The translations under genes and the position numbers were made by a program. Under the pieces are notes generated by a model that saw only the letters and a program-made list of their open reading frames with translations, was not told the origin of the DNA and ran no database searches. Below are positions 1 through 9,853 of a DNA stretch of 64,000 nt, in pieces (position 1 is the first letter of the stretch; each line of letters begins with the position of its first letter). Source of the stretch: Conchocele bisecta (lineage: Eukaryota; Mollusca; Bivalvia; Lucinida; Thyasiridae). The stretch is taken from the NCBI GenBank assembly GCA_029237695.1, contig CM055275.1, positions 84,748,068 to 84,812,067 of the forward strand, given 5' to 3'.

Positions 1-274
1 CATTTCTGCCTGGAATTGGACACACCATGGGCAAGGAAAACACAGACTCGACCAAACAGCGAGCAAATCAAGAGAAATAATCACTCCATTAGATAGGAAA
101 TTGATTTTCCCTGCCGACTGTCGTCCCTATCAACATAGAGTGGCGCACTTTCTCTTTAGACAGACTCTTACCGCTGTTGAGTAAATAGAATGTCCGTTTC
201 GACGGAAATATTGTCCCCGTAATTGGTGTACTTCCAGTTTTCAATATTGCTGATTATGACGAAAAATGTTGGTT
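1..274. other. Intergenic/intronic sequence with a local repeat unit
   Basis: No gene is visible. The sequence contains a unit (GAGTAAATAGAATGTCCG..., CTCAATATTGCTGATTA...) that recurs near 340, 425, 950 and 1063, so this is a local duplication into which L, A and J elements were inserted. Confidence 0.4.
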
Positions 275-408
275 CAGTGGAACCTCTCTAAACCGGACAC
301 CCTGGGAGGTCTTCAAATTATAGCTAAATTCTTACAGTTCTCAATATTGCTGATTACGATGACAGTTCTGGTAGTACCCAGGGTGTCCAGTTTAGAGAGG
401 TTTCACTG
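275..408. mobile_element. L-family MITE, copy 1
   Basis: Starts CAGTGGAACCTCTCTAAACC and ends with the inverted form GTTTAGAGAGGTTTCACTG, about 134 bp. No coding capacity. The same termini are the building block of the arrays at 20.3 and 27.7 kb. Confidence 0.75.
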
Positions 409-465
409 TCGTTGAGTACTGTATGTGAGCTGAATAAATAGAATGTCCGTTTCCATGTAAATCTG

Positions 466-767
466 TAGTCGATTTCATCAAAATTGCAAAGTATACTTAT
501 CTAGCAAAGTATACTTTGAGGGAGCAATCATTTATTTTTCCTGAAATGCATTATTTCATATAAAACTAATGACTGCATATATTTGATGAATAAAAAGTAT
601 GCAGAATTATTATACTGAATTTATTACATTATCACAGCCAATGGCTGTGATAATGTAATAAATTCAGTATAGTAAAAATTAATCAATTTATCCTTAAATT
701 GAAAATTTCTCCCTCAAAGTATACTTTGCTAGATAAGTATACTTTTCAATGTTGGTGAAATAGGCTA
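466..767 (+). mobile_element. A-family palindromic MITE, copy 1
   Basis: Full-length copy that defines the family. The end TAGYCGATTTCATCAA is followed by two AAGTATACTT-bearing subrepeats and GAGGGAG, then a central palindrome around CACAGCCA/TGGCTGTG, then the mirror-image end finishing in GGCTA. There is no ORF. Strand is set by which arm carries GAGGGAGTAATCA. The superfamily is not known to me; the family usually shows a 3-bp CTG or CAG duplication. Confidence 0.9.
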
Positions 768-770
768 CTG

Positions 771-934
771 GGGCCCATTTCACTAAACTTCTTACGACTA
801 AAATCTTCGTAAGTGCAAATTTAGAATCCAATATATGTTTACAAGAAAAAGTTGTTAATGTGAAATTTACAGACTATCATAATTTTGCACTTAGTAACAT
901 TTTAGTCGTAGGAAGTTTAGTGTAACGGGGCCCC
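771..934. mobile_element. J-family MITE, copy 1 (central palindrome deleted)
   Basis: Begins GGGCCCATTTCACTAAACTT and ends AAGTTTAGTGTAACGGGGCC. It abuts A copy 1 across only CTG. The central GAGCATAGGCTGCATATGC palindrome seen in full copies is missing. Confidence 0.8.
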
Positions 935-983
935 TGGTAGTTACAGGTCTCAATATTGCTGATTATGGTGATAGATTCTTGTT

Positions 984-1033
984 CAGTGGAACCTCTGTAA
1001 ACTGGGAGGTGTCCAGTTTAGTGAGGTTCCACT
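984..1033. mobile_element. L-family MITE, short copy 2
   Basis: Two facing L ends, CAGTGGAACCTCTGTAAACT and CAGTTTAGTGAGGTTCCACT, with almost nothing between them. Confidence 0.6.
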
Positions 1034-1169
1034 CACTGACAGTGATCGAGTACTAGATTTGAGTAAATAAATAGAATGTCTGTTATTGGCTCTAACTGAT
1101 ACCATTCCATTCCATTTCATGGAAACCGTACTGTAATTGATGTGCTTACCATTCTCGCTCAATATGGCT

Positions 1170-1208
1170 GAACATTTTAGTCGTATGAAGTTTAGTGAAA
1201 CGGGCCCC
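1170..1208. mobile_element. J-family terminal fragment
   Basis: Only the right end remains: ACATTTTAGTCGTATGAAGT leading to GTGAAACGGGCCCC. Confidence 0.65.
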
Positions 1209-1211
1209 ACA

Positions 1212-1390
1212 GGTTAGGTTATTTTAATTTCAGGCCTGAACATATATTTATTTTGATGTAAATATTCAGTTCTGATATTGGGATTTTCTCCCCAATGCAG
1301 CAGGTTACATGTGGGATCGAACCCGTTGACCCGGTTTTAAATGACCGTAATTAGCTGTTGATAGGCCGTTAAACACCAATAAATCAAATT
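1212..1390 (+). mobile_element. S1 SINE-like repeat, copy 1
   Basis: Contains GGATCGAACCCGTTGACCCG, whose reverse complement resembles a tRNA B box (GGTTCGATCC), and ends GATAGGCCGTTAAACACCAA followed by an A/T tail. The module recurs at least seven times in the window. The direction of transcription is uncertain because the B-box match is on the other strand from the tail. Confidence 0.7.
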
Positions 1391-1857
1391 GAACAAATTA
1401 TGCACCTTAACTGGAGCTTGTGTGTGTATGTTTACCACCCATATTCGTTGTGCTGTGTCTGTGTTGATGGTGATTTTGTCATTTTATTGGTCATAAAAGT
1501 CACCAGTTCGGTCAGTAATAGTCTAATTGGCCAACACTATATACACTGTATGCTGTGCATGCCGTACAGGTACACATATGGGTAATCATGTAATTATAGC
1601 TCTCGCATACAAAGTACAGTCGAGCACCAGTATCTCGAATATCAGTATCTCGATGATATCCCCTCTCTCGATGATTCACTAATGTCCCGAATTATATCCT
1701 TTTTTGTTTAATATAAATTTCTTCGGCTATCTCGACCATGCCCTATCTCGTATATGTTCTATATCTCGACTGTTCATTCTGTCCCCTCTGCATAAAAATA
1801 CGTTAAAAGTCTCTTTGATCTCGATCACATCAACGCTTAGATAAATTGCCTATAGTC

Positions 1858-2230
1858 TGTTTCACGAAACCTGCCCAAATTTTACGGCCATATAAACAAT
1901 TCAAAAACAATATTTTTTTTCATAGTATTAAATTAAAGGAAAATTTAAGAATGAGCCTTCTTTTTATTTCGTGAAATTTTGTCAAATATTGATTTTATTG
2001 CGAAAACAAAATTTCCCCATGTTAAATCCCCATAGACATCTTCACGAGTGAAGATGTCTATGGGGATTTAACATGGGGGACATTTTTTAGAATTTCAGAA
2101 ATACTGGACCGATTTTTAAAATTTAACTTTTATTTTCTTAGTTAGATCATTTCCAAGCTATATAGCTAGGTTTCGAAATCAATTTCCAAAAAAGATCGTT
2201 TTTTGACTCCTCCCACAACTCCTCTATACT
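1858..2230. mobile_element. Half copy of the GAAACCTGCCCAAATTTTA element, nested in the pogo-like element
   Basis: Starts with the terminus GAAACCTGCCCAAATTTTAC and includes a central hairpin at about 2020-2080 (CCCCATAGACATCTTCACGA mirrored). The opposite terminus is missing. The full copy is at 22134-22665. Confidence 0.6.
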
Positions 2231-2252
2231 TTTTTTTTTTTTTATAAGTACC

Positions 2253-2548
2253 AGGGCCTGGTTGCTCAAAACATCAGTTAGCTTAACGGACTGTTAAATC
2301 CTTAACTGAATGGTTAAAATCTCTGTTTAACAGATTTTAATCATTCAGTTAAGGATTTAACAGTCCGTTAAGGATTTAACAGTCCGTTAAGCTAACTGGT
2401 GTTTTGAACAACCGGGCCCTGTTAGCTTAACGGACTGTTAAATCCTTAACTGAATGGTTAAAATCTCTGTTTAACAGAGATTTTAACCATTCAGTTAAGG
2501 ATTTAACAGTCCGTTAAGCTAACTGAAGCTTTGAGCAACCGGGCCCTG
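2253..2548. repeat. K-family palindromes, two overlapping copies
   Basis: GTTAGCTTAACGGACTGTTA arms face each other around AACAGAGATTTTAACCATTC, twice in succession, bounded by CAACCGGGCCCTG. Another copy is at 11602. Confidence 0.75.
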
Positions 2549-3082
2549 GCTGCCAAGATCGATTTGGTTGAATGACACTAATTGTCCAAACATATTATTT
2601 AGTCTCTTGTAATTCTTATAGAATGGCGATGTACTATTTTACTGTGTCTATATTGCATTATCTTATGTGTATACATTGATGAGACTTTAATAAACAAATA
2701 TATATATATTATCAAACAAAACAAAATAAAATCTACCTCTGGATGTTTGCTTAATAATTAGTCTACCTGGATATATTTGAGTGTTTGTCACGATTCTTTA
2801 AAGCATGTCACGCTGGTCATTTATGCAAGTCACAGAGTCGTTAGGCCACCTTGTAATGTTGATTAGCTTACTACCTTTGGTCATTAGTTAATTGGTGATT
2901 GGATAAAATGAGTTCACATTTTTTGCGAAAATATTCGACCATGTCACTTCATCGCTATCTCGAACCTAGTCCTATCTCGATTATACGGACGATCTCCCTT
3001 CGACTTCGAGATACTCGTGCTCGACTGTATGCTGATGGGTTCATGTACATGTATAGTTTTCACATTTGCGTCCGTCCGTAAG

Positions 3083-3196
3083 CAGGGATTCCGCTGGGGA
3101 AAATAAAAAAATTGCCACTTCAAAAAAGAAAATATTATTTTTAGAAAATTGTATTTTTTTATCGCCAATTGTTTATTTTTATCGCCAATTGTGAAA
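3083..3196. mobile_element. I-family MITE, left half only
   Basis: Starts CAGGGATTCCGCTGGGGAAA and runs to ATCGCCAATTGTGAAAGT, then changes into H-family sequence. The right terminus is missing. Confidence 0.65.
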
Positions 3197-3526
3197 GTAG
3201 CGAGTATCAAAAAGCAATAACAATTTTGTGGTTCTTGTATCATGCTGCAGAAAACAATAAACCGACCACAAATATAGCATGTTTTTCTTATTTTCCCATG
3301 AAAACACATCTTGGTATTTCATTAGAATTGTCTCCAAGGAGACAATTCTAATGAAATGCCAAGATATGTTTTCATTTTGAAGCAATCTAGTTCAATAATT
3401 GCTGTCTGTTGATGTGTAAACAGTAGTGTGATTTTATTTTACCCAATTAAAATTTTGAAATACCCAATTGCTTCAGAAATGATGGAGTGAAAATACTCAA
3501 TTACTAATTCCTTATCTGGAGCACTG
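3197..3526. mobile_element. H-family MITE, 5'-truncated copy 1
   Basis: Carries GTAGCGAGTATCAAAAAGCA, the central palindrome around 3341 (ATTAGAATTGTCTCCAAGGA and mirror) and the right terminus TTATCTGGAGCACTG. The left terminus is missing at the junction with the I fragment. Confidence 0.75.
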
Positions 3527-3691
3527 ATCCTATTACTTTTAGGGGAAGGGGCCAAGTGACTTTGGGGTGGTACGGACCTGGCACCAGGTCAGGTAATGCA
3601 GCAGTTTGAATATGTGGAATCGAACCCGTTGACCCGGCTTTAAATGACCTTAGCTGTTGATAGTGCGTTAAACACCATTAAACAAACAAAC
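3527..3691 (+). mobile_element. S1 SINE-like repeat, copy 2 (internally deleted)
   Basis: CCTATTACTTTTAGGGGAAG, then GGCACCAGGTCAGGT, then directly CAGCAGTTTGAATATG and TCGAACCCGTTGACCCGG, ending in a CACCATTAAACAAACAAAC tail. Confidence 0.65.
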
Positions 3692-3726
3692 ATGCACACA
3701 CCTGACCTTATATGTTTCTGGGATGT

Positions 3727-3812
3727 TAACCCTTGTAATGGTGAGGATATGCCATTATGTTTGTGGAATATCCTAAATATATTTCTTACATGCGCTCAGA
3801 AGTTTATTTAAA
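3727..3812. mobile_element. F-family MITE fragment
   Basis: TTAACCCTTGTAATGGTGAG followed by TTTGTGGAATATCCTAAATA, matching the outer part of the full F copy at 44201. The palindrome is absent. Confidence 0.5.
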
Positions 3813-3845
3813 TGTTTGTTTATATCAGATTTCTGAACACAACAG

Positions 3846-4149
3846 GCGCGGATCCAGGATTTCGGGTTAGGGGGGGCATAACTATTTTGCAATACTTGAC
3901 TATATTATCGAACGAGCTACTACGCTCGTTTGTAGACCGAGCAGAGCTCGGGATAGCGCTAGGGGGGTCCGGGCCGGGCATTCCCCCCCCCCCCCGGATT
4001 TATTTTTTAAATCTACATCGCATTTCCTGCGTTCTGGCGCATTTTGGAGTAGAAACGTGCCTTGTAACTTGTAAAAAATCTTTACTTGGCAAATTTTAGG
4101 GGGGGCGCACACCGGGTCTGCCCCCCGCCCGCCCTGAATCCGCCCATGC
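3846..4149. mobile_element. Foldback element with GGCGGATCCAGG-type ends
   Basis: Left GCGGATCCAGGATTTCGGG and right CCGCCCTGAATCCGCCCATG are imperfect inverted repeats; G/C homopolymers lie just inside. A similar end (CCTGAATCCGCTACTGG) occurs at 58427. The short ORFs crossing it are not credible genes. Confidence 0.5.
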
Positions 4150-4469
4150 GAGTCGTCTGAAAGAAATTGAGATTTGTTAACAAAATTATAATACTAAAAC
4201 AGGTTTTTTACTTAACCCAATTGTCGCTTTAAAAAAACCCAGACAATTCTAATAGTGAAAATACGATACAAATTTTAGTAACACACGATGGTTACTAATT
4301 GGTTACTAATTCATTTGCAGCCAATAAACCAAAAAAAAACCGAGACATTGAATAGCTGAGACGACACCTGAGACGCATTATCTTGAAAACTCATCAGGTC
4401 TCAGAAGACTGCAGGGAATCGTGTATATCTGAATAGGGACACCGAGTGTGTCTGTGTTAGCATGTTTAT

Positions 4470-4575
4470 TTCTCCATAAATATATATCTTGTTACCACTC
4501 ATCTGAACCGTCTCGTCAAGACGGTTCAGATGAGTGGTAAGAACAATATTTTTCGAGAAGAAATAAAGAAAATTG
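4470..4575. repeat. F-type hairpin core
   Basis: TTATTTCTCC outer arm, then a near-perfect hairpin of about 59 nt centred near 4517 (ACCACTCATCTGAACCGTCT mirrored), then a GAAATAAAG outer arm. The C-rich run at 4669-4681 lies just downstream. Confidence 0.65.
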
Positions 4576-4829
4576 TGAAAATAAAATCTCAAAATATTTC
4601 GTACTACTGTAAGTGTACATGTATGTGACCTATAATGGGTTGAACTAATAATCTGTTTGTTGCAGTCTCCCCCCCCCCCCCACCACCCACCCACACCTAA
4701 CCGCCACCCGACACAATACATGTGAGATTTGACCCACGGCCTAAACTAAAATTACCTTGGCCATTAAATAAAAATAAGTTTTAACTGTATATTTTACGGT
4801 TACAAACAAGGACATTAGCACTTGTACAA

Positions 4830-5008
4830 ATGCATTCGCTGGCAGAGATGGCGGCGAAAGGGTGGTCATTAATGTGGGAGGAAACTGGACCCACTTGTCC
4901 GGTCTGGCGACCTCCATACCATCTCACATACTGCCTCGGTCGAGGATCGAACCTGGGCCTAATTGGTGAGAAGCGTGTACGTTACCGATTGCGCTAACCG
5001 GACAACCT
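4830..5008 (-). mobile_element. tRNA-derived SINE head, minus strand
   Basis: Read on the minus strand it begins GTTGTCCGGTTAGCGCAATC (A-box-like TAGCGCAATCGGTAACG) and continues to AGGTTCGATCCTCGACC (B-box GGTTCGATCC), with normal tRNA-like spacing. It sits 45 nt upstream of the first exon's splice acceptor. Not called as a functional tRNA because acceptor-stem pairing is not evident. Confidence 0.65.
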
Positions 5009-5053
5009 GTTAAATAAATATAATTATTATTAATTAACTGTTAATTGCTACAG

Positions 5054-5141
5054 ATGTTCTCACCTCCGGTATCGGGGAACCAAATGAAGGGACCGGGGCC
5101 AGGCGGAATGGACCAGAACATGTATAACGCCTACAAACACG
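5054..5141 (+). CDS. TCF4/TCF12-like (da): E-protein bHLH factor (TCF4/TCF12/daughterless-like), exon with AD1 motif
   Basis: Internal coding exon of 88 nt, phase 0 to phase 1. Acceptor TTGCTACAG precedes it and donor GTATGT follows at 5142. It encodes MFSPPVSGNQMKGPGPGG, then MDQNMYNAYKHG. MFSPPVS is the C-terminal half of activation domain 1 of E proteins, where LSDLLDFSA directly precedes it; in vertebrate TCF4/TCF12 the text also runs ...DFSA then MFSPPV. E proteins are nuclear class I bHLH factors that dimerise with tissue-specific bHLH partners and bind CANNTG E-boxes. The upstream LDFS exon is not seen here, so the ATG is not taken as the translation start. Identity rests on this motif plus the order and phase of the five following exons. 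Confidence 0.82.
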
Positions 5142-5315
5142 GTATGTTGATCAAACTTGTATAACACCTTTATTGCCATCTAGCCCCTACATACATGTAT
5201 TCGCTCTCATTGCCACAAACTAGCATCTCGTTTGAACAACATAGTCAGCCAATTTAATAGCAGATATTACTCCACCATATTGAATGACATTGATGCTACC
5301 TTTTGATTGGCTGAA

Positions 5316-5508
5316 TATGTCATGAGAACGAGATAGCTAAGTCGTTCCCAGAAGATGCTATATCGTGTAAACGAGATCTTATCTCGTGGGAATGAGATTC
5401 TATGTTGTGGGAATGAGATTCTATGTCGTGGGAACGAGATGATGTGTCGTGGGAACAAGATAGCTAACTTATGGTAAAGAGATGCTATGTCGTGGTAATG
5501 AGATAAAA
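5316..5508. repeat. Minisatellite, about 23-bp unit
   Basis: About eight diverged units of the type GTGGGAATGAGATTCTATGT, just downstream of the first exon and inside the intron. Confidence 0.7.
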
Positions 5509-5532
5509 ATAAATATTCATTGTCCCTTTTAA

Positions 5533-5752
5533 CTCTTTGCATGCTAGCGGTGAAAATATCCGCCAAACAAATTAGGAGTATATGTTTTATTTCTCTCCGT
5601 AAATATGTCTTGAAATTTCATTAGAATTGAGTCCTCAGGACTCAATTCTAATGAAATTCCAAGACATATTCATGACATTTATAAGGAGAAATGAAAGAAA
5701 ATATAATGAATTGTCATCTGCTATTTTTGAACTATTTATAGCCCATGGCTGA
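5533..5752. mobile_element. B-family TTAA MITE, copy 1 (right end lost)
   Basis: TTAA then CTCTTTGCATGCTAGCGGTG; central palindrome TTAGAATTGAGTCC/TCAGGACTCAATTCTAA near 5634; outer arms with TATTTCTC and GAGAAATG. The right TIR breaks off at AGCCCATGGCTGACG. The TTAA target is typical of the piggyBac superfamily. Confidence 0.75.
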
Positions 5753-6102
5753 CGTTTTTTCACAGGTTTGTCTGTACATTTATGATTGCTAAACACAACC
5801 TTTTATGTAGCAGCGTACTGACCCGAGTACACATTGACCGATAGCAACCATTGAAGCTCAGATACAATGCATCACCTCAATCAGAATTTTAAAACTGCTT
5901 TTGCCGACGTTCCGTTCGTTGAACGTTGAACGATGACATCACATGATGTTAACAGAATGATGTCACTGTGAGTGAGGAGTCGACATAATAGAGAATACCA
6001 GGCTTTTGATATCAAGTTTATCAGGCAAGGCTAGGAAACACGTAGGAATTCCGAGGCTTGACGAGGAATTCCTACCGTTCAGAGTTCAAATATTGAATTT
6101 TA
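5753..6102. other. Intronic stretch with no recognised feature
   Basis: Nothing gene-like. It contains short direct and inverted GAACGTTGAACG and GAGGAATTCC motifs. Confidence 0.3.
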
Positions 6103-6326
6103 CCCCTTACACCGCTATCTTATTTTTTTGGTCGTCTGTTGTTTATTTTCTGTTTTCCATTTTTATCATCAAAAACATGCTTTAACAGCACTTTAGAATC
6201 ATTTACAACATGCTTTGACAGCGCTTTAGAATCATTTCCATTGAAAATTGCTGTCAAATCATGAGAAATAAGGCAAGATATAAAAGCAACAGCAGATGAC
6301 AAGTGTTGTGAGTAGCGGTCTAAGGG
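6103..6326. mobile_element. C-family TTAA MITE, copy 1
   Basis: CCCCTTACACCGCTATCTTA at the left and TAGCGGTCTAAGGG before TTAA at the right, with TTTTATCATCAAAAACATGC and GACAGCACTTTAGAATCATT arms. The central palindrome is asymmetrical because an arm segment is repeated. Confidence 0.8.
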
Positions 6327-6490
6327 TTAATAAACTTAACTTCTTAAAAATTCAACATGTGAACTATACATATTACATATGAGCATATAACCTGTGCAAG
6401 CAATGGGGCGGGCAAAACAATAAGATTTATAATTCACATATTAAACTAATTGCTTAAAAATTCAATGTCTGAACTATACCTATTACTTAT

Positions 6491-6726
6491 GGGGGCCGTG
6501 TTTCACTAAACTTTGTACGACTAAAATGTTCGTAAAGTCTGCAAAATTATGACAGTCTGTAACTTGCACATTAACACTGTTTTCTTGTAAACAATTATTG
6601 GATTTACATTTATTGAGCATGCAGCCTATGCTCAATAAATGTAAATCCATCGATTCAAATTTCCAGACGTTCCTAAATTCGCACTTACGAACATTTTAGT
6701 CGTACGAAGTTTAATGCAATGGGCCC
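6491..6726. mobile_element. J-family MITE, copy 2
   Basis: GGGGGCCGTGTTTCACTAAA to AAGTTTAATGCAATGGGCCC. The central TTTATTGAGCATGCAGCCTA palindrome is partly deleted. Confidence 0.8.
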
Positions 6727-6940
6727 CTGGTTGGCAACCTCGGAATATCCTCGGAATAACCTCAACATTTCTATACATTTCCCTACAACCTGCTGCCTGT
6801 AACAAATTACTTGATGGAATGCAGAAAAAGTGATCATAACCAGACATATGGGACCATTTTACCAGTTTGCAACAGGCTGCCCTTCTAATGACCTATCTAG
6901 GTCAGCCTGTGTTCTATCCTCGCCATCTGTGAGATATGGG

Positions 6941-7162
6941 TTGTGACTGGAGAAATGGGGCTTATGGGATTTGTAACCAGTGAAGCTCCTGAGCAAATAG
7001 CACACTCCTGTAGCCTGATACCGATCTATATATCGCTTGTTTGAAGCACGCGATTGATAAATGATGGAATTGCGACCAGTGCAGATCCTGATCAGACTGT
7101 GCGGATGCACAGGCTGATCTGGATCTACACTGGTCACAGAACCGAAACACCCCATTTCTCCA
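6941..7162. mobile_element. M-family repeat, copy 1
   Basis: TTGTGACTGGAGAAATGGGG...GCTTATGGG at the left and CCCCATTTCTCCAG at the right. The interior has facing GTGCAGATCCTGATCAGACT and GGCTGATCTGGATCTACACT. It explains the spurious reading frames DPDQTVRMHRL and similar. Confidence 0.75.
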
Positions 7163-7212
7163 GCGCATATGATGGCAGCTGTGTTGTGTATTCCAAGTTA
7201 CCATGTGTTCAG

Positions 7213-7560
7213 AAGTCTGGCCGAGTTGATGAAAAACATGTTTAAACTTCTGGCACATAGCGAGGGGTTGTCTCAAAGTGACTTGCAATTGGTCGACTTT
7301 CCACGCTGTTTTATATTCGGAACTGGATTAAGGTCATTTTTAAAAGGTTTTCCTTAAAGGCAGCTTTGTTTTAAACACCCCTCCCCCAGTCTGGCCGAGT
7401 TGATGAAAAACATGTTTTATTTTCTGGCACATAGCAAGGGCTCGTCTAAAAAAATTCTGCAAATTTACTAACTTTTCATGGGTTTTGATTCGGAAAGTCA
7501 ATAAAGGTAATTTTAAGAGTTTGTTTTTAAAGGCATCACCACTTTAAACACCACTGAATG
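7213..7560. repeat. Direct duplication, about 175-bp period
   Basis: AGTCTGGCCGAGTTGATGAA starts at 7214 and again at 7388, each followed by ACATGTTT...CTGGCACATAGC. The copies are diverged. Confidence 0.65.
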
Positions 7561-7705
7561 CAATAAGGAATATTTATTTTTGTATGGACTTGTGCTGCTA
7601 TCATAAAGGTGTCGCTAGCAGAATATATGTGGTAATGTTGTCATACCTATAGTTCTAAAATTAGGTGAGCGGAGTCACTTGATGATTTACACAGTGTAAC
7701 ATGGC

Positions 7706-7883
7706 CAGGGATTCCGCTAGCGATCGCCACTTTCGCAATCTGCGATAAAAATAAACAATTAATTGGCGATACAAAATTACAATTTATTTTTTTATTTTTT
7801 TTCGAAAATTGTAATTTTTTATCGCCAATTGTTTTATTTTTTTTGAAGTGGCGATTTTTTTTTTTTCCCCAGCGGAATCCCTG
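7706..7883. mobile_element. I-family MITE, copy 2
   Basis: CAGGGATTCCGCTAGCGATC to CCAGCGGAATCCCTG. The flanks CATGGC and GATGGC form a 6-bp target duplication with one mismatch. The interior is A/T homopolymer with TCGCCAATTG motifs. Confidence 0.85.
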
Positions 7884-7889
7884 GATGGC

Positions 7890-8436
7890 CATTGCAGAAA
7901 TGACAAAATAATACTCCATGTATCAAACATGGTGTATACTATGGCATGAGATAATTGATAGCACGTTGTAAGTAATTATCTTTGGAAATTGTTATATACC
8001 AAAGCTAAAAGAGGTGAAACTGACCGATGGTTTGTACATACTAATTAGATGGCCGAGATGGCAACCCCAGGTGCCGTATAGGATACAGTAACAAGAGAGT
8101 GGTCACATTCATGTATGTGTTGTACATTCATGTATAAGCATACTACACTAATAGCCAGGGTCAAGCACTTTGAATTTCAATCCAGGCGTCATCGGGGAGC
8201 ATTTGTCGGATTTACCGACCATCTAGTGTGTTACAGCTTCATAATTCCAGCACAAAAATATTTACACAATTCCCTAACATTTGATTGGTCCGTTGCAAGT
8301 CTCCGTCCAAAATTTATATCCCAGTAAACTCCATGCCGAACTACTTTCCGTAACTGTCAGGCGCAGTTAAAATAATTCTTAAGAAAACAGAAAATAAACA
8401 CATTTTCTTGATGAATTTATTTCAAATGCTGGAATT
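7890..8436. other. Intronic stretch, no recognised feature
   Basis: No repeat family or exon-like block recognised. Confidence 0.3.
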
Positions 8437-8440
8437 ATAA

Positions 8441-8556
8441 GGAATGAATGGCCTTTTTGTGGAATTTATCGGGGATATAAACTTGGAAAAGTCGCGGGAA
8501 TACTGGACGAGGCCTTCCTATACCCCGATAAATTCCACAAAAAGGCCATTCATTCC
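8441..8556. repeat. Long hairpin with perfect 34-bp stem
   Basis: 8441-8474 (GGAATGAATGGCCTTTTTGT...) is perfectly complementary to 8523-8556, with a 48-nt loop. It matches no other family in the window. Confidence 0.85.
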
Positions 8557-8741
8557 TATAATAGACATTTCATGGGGTCACCAGTGTAGGTACGATACAC
8601 TTAACCATGAAGGACTCTTCCACCTTTTTCCTCTGACCCCTTCAATCGGAAATGCCTGTAGCCTGTATTACTTTGTCCCCTCCTTCCACTGACCACTTCA
8701 ATCTGTATTATGTTCTCATTACTTCATATTGCTACCACAGC

Positions 8742-8780
8742 ATTAAATGACCTAGGCCGTTAAGCACCAATAAATCAAAT
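8742..8780 (+). mobile_element. S1 SINE tail fragment
   Basis: AATGACCTAGGCCGTTAAGC then ACCAATAAATCAAATCG. Confidence 0.5.
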
Positions 8781-8862
8781 CGATCGTACTGCTACCCCTG
8801 GTTTTAAGCTCAGACTGTGAAAATACAGTACAACCATCCTACAACAGCCACAAAGACTTGTA

Positions 8863-9085
8863 GACTGGAATGGATTTTGATATGTTAATTTTGCAACCAA
8901 TTCAACCGTCACAAAATGTTTTTCAGACTAGTCCATTTGTGAAAAAGAGGTGTTTTTGTTCTCAAAAATATGAAAATTACTTGCAAAAAGTGCAGATCCT
9001 GATGAGACGGCTCGTCACGAGCTGGCTCCTCTGGATCTACACTTTTGCCAATACCACTATACAGGCCTGTCACAGGTTGAAAGGG
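8863..9085. mobile_element. D-family TTAA MITE, copy 1
   Basis: GACTGGAATGGATTTTGATA to GGTTGAAAGGG before TTAA. The core palindrome GAGACGGCTCGTCACGAGC is flanked by GCAGATCCTGAT and ATCTGGATCTACAC. Confidence 0.75.
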
Positions 9086-9260
9086 TTAAATATAGAGGCA
9101 ATTGTTCATTTGGGGTATACAATATTGACTGTTACAGAGAGGTGGCTGTTATTGGAGGTGGCTGTTGTAGGGAGATAAAATATAGAGGCAATTGTCCATT
9201 TTGGATATACATTATCGGCTGTTACATGAGGGTATTGTAGAGAGGTGTCCGTTCATGATG
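9086..9260. repeat. Direct duplication, about 90-bp period
   Basis: ATATAGAGGCAATTGTYCAT occurs at 9091 and 9181, each followed by GGCTGTTA motifs. Confidence 0.5.
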
Positions 9261-9287
9261 GTCAGACTGTATTTCCAGGACCGGTAA

Positions 9288-9429
9288 CAGGGATTCCGCT
9301 GGGGAAAATAAAAAAATCGCCACTGTAAAAAAGAAAGAAAAAAATCGAAAATTTAACAAAAAATAAATCATCAAAATTGTAATTTTTTATCGCCAATTGT
9401 GAAAGTGGCAATCGCCAGCGGAATCCCTG
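9288..9429. mobile_element. I-family MITE, copy 3
   Basis: CAGGGATTCCGCTGGGGAAA to CCAGCGGAATCCCTG. Flanks CGGTAA and CAGTAA (5 of 6 identical) look like the target duplication. Confidence 0.85.
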
Positions 9430-9853
9430 CAGTAACTAACAACAGCTTTGTCTGATACACTGGCATCGGAGTCCGCAACGATGACGGCTATAACCTGGTC
9501 TATCATAAGTCAAGTGGGCTCAGGTGGCTTGGGCAGATTTCTGACACGTCGAGTCGGGGATTGAACACTCGTGTTCACAGTAGGCGCTGGAATCGTGCCG
9601 CTCCGAGGAAAAAACGGGGGACATTAAAATGTCATTCCGCCTATCGCATATCCTCTGGGGATTTGTTTTTATTTGTCCATGAAAGGCGATGCCATTTGTA
9701 TGTTATGGGAAAAATAAGAGCAATATTTTGTATAGGGTTAACATTTACAAATACTGCAAGCTTCAATGCATTCCATATTTTGAAGCTCCATCATAGTGTT
9801 GCAGTTTCGTAGCTTTTGAGAGAAGACCCTGAAATTTTTTTTAAAACATTCCA
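9430..9853. other. Intronic stretch, possible SINE remnant
   Basis: CGGGGATTGAACACTC near 9555 resembles an inverted B box, but no A box was found. No exon-like segment. Confidence 0.3.

Larger units (their letters stand above)
1617..3027. mobile_element. Non-autonomous pogo/Tigger-like element (1411 bp) with nested repeats
   Basis: Left end CAGTCGAGCACCAGTATCTC and right end (inverted) CAGTCGAGCACGAGTATCTC, flanked by TA on both sides (1615-1616 and 3028-3029), as expected for Tc1/mariner-pogo target sites. Repeated TATCTCGA motifs lie inside both ends. No transposase ORF survives; the interior holds a half-copy of the element seen in full at 22134 and K palindromes. Confidence 0.75.

Noticed and set aside
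466..767. Rho-independent terminator or structured RNA in A-type palindromes
   Set aside because: Sixteen copies with target duplications; these are transposons in a eukaryotic genome.
2944..3385. ORFs with NENISWHFIRIVSLETILMK text, also at 17929, 22808, 27199, 32323 and 57566
   Set aside because: Translations of the H-family palindrome.
3812..4112. ORFs over the GGATCCAGGATTTCGG foldback
   Set aside because: Depend on G/C homopolymers and occur on both strands.
4920..5008. Minus-strand tRNA gene
   Set aside because: A and B boxes are present but acceptor-stem pairing is not evident; better a tRNA-derived SINE head.
1..5053. Search for the preceding exon encoding LSDLLDFSA
   Set aside because: Not found; probably lies upstream of the window.
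6859..7288. ORFs with SADPDQTVRMHRL-type text, also at 10213, 12778 and 43254
   Set aside because: The same text recurs wherever M or D repeats occur; it is repeat sequence, not a gene family.
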